Assembly (NCBI GenBank): GCA_910586775.1
Contig: CAJUJN010000139.1
Location: 1-5,624, forward strand
Source: an uncultured Acetatifactor sp.
GTDB lineage: Bacteria > Bacillota > Clostridia > Lachnospirales > Lachnospiraceae
Direction of reading: 5' to 3'
DNA: 5,624 nucleotides
Part shown: positions 4,495 to 5,624 of the stretch, in pieces
How positions within the stretch are numbered: the first letter of the stretch is position 1
How the letters are laid out: each line of letters opens with the position of its first letter
The notes under the pieces: generated by a model
What the model was told of the DNA's origin: nothing
Database searches by the model: none
Seen by the model: the letters and a program-made list of their open reading frames with translations, nothing else
Position numbers and translations under genes: made by a program

Positions 4495-5624
4495 TTATTT
4501 ATAGTAATCGTCAAGATACTGCTGGAAGATTTCCAGATACCGGTCAAGCTTGTAGCCCTGGAGCATTTCTTTATAAGCTTCCCAGTCTGCGTCCGTAAAG
4601 CCGTCGCGGATCCACTCTGCCTTCTTGGCATTGATATTCTTACCGATATCCGCCATGATATTGGACAGTTCCTCGATATCTTCCTTGTTCATGAAGATGG
4701 GAGGATATACATATTCCGCCTCAATGTAAGGTGTATAGTATTCTTCGATCCAGTCCAGACGATACTGCGCGTCGTCAGGACAAGTCACATATTCGCCGTA
4801 GTACTCATCCAGAACCGCAAGAGGTCCGCCTACAGCCTCTGCCTCTCGCACTTCAACAGGGGAAGCGTCTCCCAGAGGAGCATGCTTCAGCATTTCCCCG
4901 CCGTTTGCATTGGTACTCATTTCGAAAATGTCGAAATCATCATCCTCACCGTAGGTACCCCAGTTGTTCTGAGGGGACTGGATGGGAGCGTACATCTGAT
5001 CAAGCCATGCGCATACCAGGGCAGGCTGCTGTGCGGTTGCCGTCACCACGGCGCGTCCGCGGTCATAACCGCTGGTATAGGAACCGTTGCAGGGAGTGAG
5101 TACTCTCTTGCCGTCTTTCTCCAGAGGAGGCAGGGGAACATAGTCTTCCAGATTGTCAATGTTCGCCGGATCCCAGCTGAAAAACACGCCATAACGATGA
5201 GATTTGCCCTTTGCCACATAGGTGGACCAGTCATGGGTGAAGGACTCAGGATCAATCAGCTCCTGCTCATACAGGGAATGCAACCATGCGATACCCTCTT
5301 TCCAGCCTTCCGAAGTAGCATTGCAGACAACTTTCTTGTCATCGGTTACAACGATATGTCTCCACTTGTCGGGATCGCCATAGCCCTCGCCGAAGGAATT
5401 GAACAGAACGCCGGGATCCTGTCCGCCGTCATTTACGATGCAGGACATGGGGATGATGCTTCCTTCAATCCCGAACTCCGCCTGCAGCTCAGATGCGTGG
5501 TCACGGAATGCAATCAACACCGCCTCGAATTCCTCAACGGTCTGAGGAACCTCCAGTTTCAGAAAATCAAGCCACTTCTTGTTGATGAAGGGCATATTGT
5601 CGATGACCTGGATGGCAGTCTTGT
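4495..5624 (-). CDS. ABC transporter solute-binding protein, 3' part
   Basis: This is the C-terminal part (about 376 residues) of a family 1 extracellular solute-binding protein resembling the LplA-like group often named aldouronate-type binding proteins. Relatives are lipoproteins of about 500-580 aa anchored outside the membrane that deliver oligosaccharides to two permeases. The frame is open to the right edge; codons before the internal Met at 5595 read KTAIQVIDN and continue into MPFINKKWLDFL, so that Met is not the start and the signal peptide lies outside the window. Visible family features are INKKWLDFLKLEVPQTVEEF, the YGVFFSWDPAN segment and an aromatic, acidic C-terminus ending DDYYK. 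The GH32 gene downstream on the same strand suggests a fructoside ligand despite the group's usual name. Permease genes would be expected upstream, beyond the right edge. Confidence 0.88.
   Translation of the reverse strand, partial: KTAIQVIDNMPFINKKWLDFLKLEVPQTVEEFEAVLIAFRDHASELQAEFGIEGSIIPMSCIVNDGGQDPGVLFNSFGEGYGDPDKWRHIVVTDDKKVVCNATSEGWKEGIAWLHSLYEQELIDPESFTHDWSTYVAKGKSHRYGVFFSWDPANIDNLEDYVPLPPLEKDGKRVLTPCNGSYTSGYDRGRAVVTATAQQPALVCAWLDQMYAPIQSPQNNWGTYGEDDDFDIFEMSTNANGGEMLKHAPLGDASPVEVREAEAVGGPLAVLDEYYGEYVTCPDDAQYRLDWIEEYYTPYIEAEYVYPPIFMNKEDIEELSNIMADIGKNINAKKAEWIRDGFTDADWEAYKEMLQGYKLDRYLEIFQQYLDDYYK

Noticed and set aside
1..5624. CRISPR array, tRNA, rRNA or insertion sequence
   Set aside because: No regularly spaced repeats, cloverleaf, rRNA-like stretch or transposase reading frame is present.

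Overview
The window looks like a carbohydrate-use locus of a low-to-mid GC Gram-positive anaerobe, most likely a Clostridia/Lachnospiraceae-type gut bacterium. This lineage guess is an inference. It rests on an LplA-like ABC solute-binding protein paired with a cytoplasmic GH32 enzyme and LacI regulators, on purine-rich Shine-Dalgarno sites, and on coding regions near 50% GC set against very AT-rich intergenic DNA. No sequence search was possible.

Layout from left to right. Positions 1-119 hold a dense set of inverted repeats: one 12-13 base motif in three copies that can form two mutually exclusive hairpins, the second followed by a T-tract on the + strand. Positions 120-1181 (-) encode a 353-aa LacI-family regulator with a diverged hinge. 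Positions 1182-1719 are a 538-bp divergent regulatory region. It contains a structured leader and candidate promoter for the leftward regulator, a 25-bp inverted repeat pair, a repeated LacI-operator-like 11-mer, seven copies of TTTTACA in either orientation, and a near-consensus sigma-A promoter for the rightward gene. Positions 1720-2715 (+) encode a second, more canonical LacI-family regulator of 331 aa. A bidirectional terminator at about 2804-2835 separates it from the convergent GH32 gene (2865-4355, -). Upstream of that, on the same strand, is the 3' part of an ABC transporter family 1 solute-binding protein gene (4495-5624, -), whose 5' end lies beyond the right edge.

How the genes may work together (inference). 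The binding protein captures an oligosaccharide outside the cell and hands it to permeases encoded outside the window. The signal-less GH32 enzyme then cleaves a beta-fructofuranosyl linkage (sucrose, kestose or a fructo-oligosaccharide) in the cytoplasm. One or both LacI regulators would sense the sugar and control the locus and themselves. The main operon promoter is not in the window, so direct control of the GH32 gene by either regulator cannot be shown here.

No wholly new protein system is evident. The least explained material is non-coding: the competing hairpins at 23-119, the tandem terminator-like hairpins in the leader at 1242-1327, the operator-like repeat clusters at 1338-1671, and a stem between the binding-protein and GH32 genes whose G-U pairs make it stable only in the minus-strand RNA.
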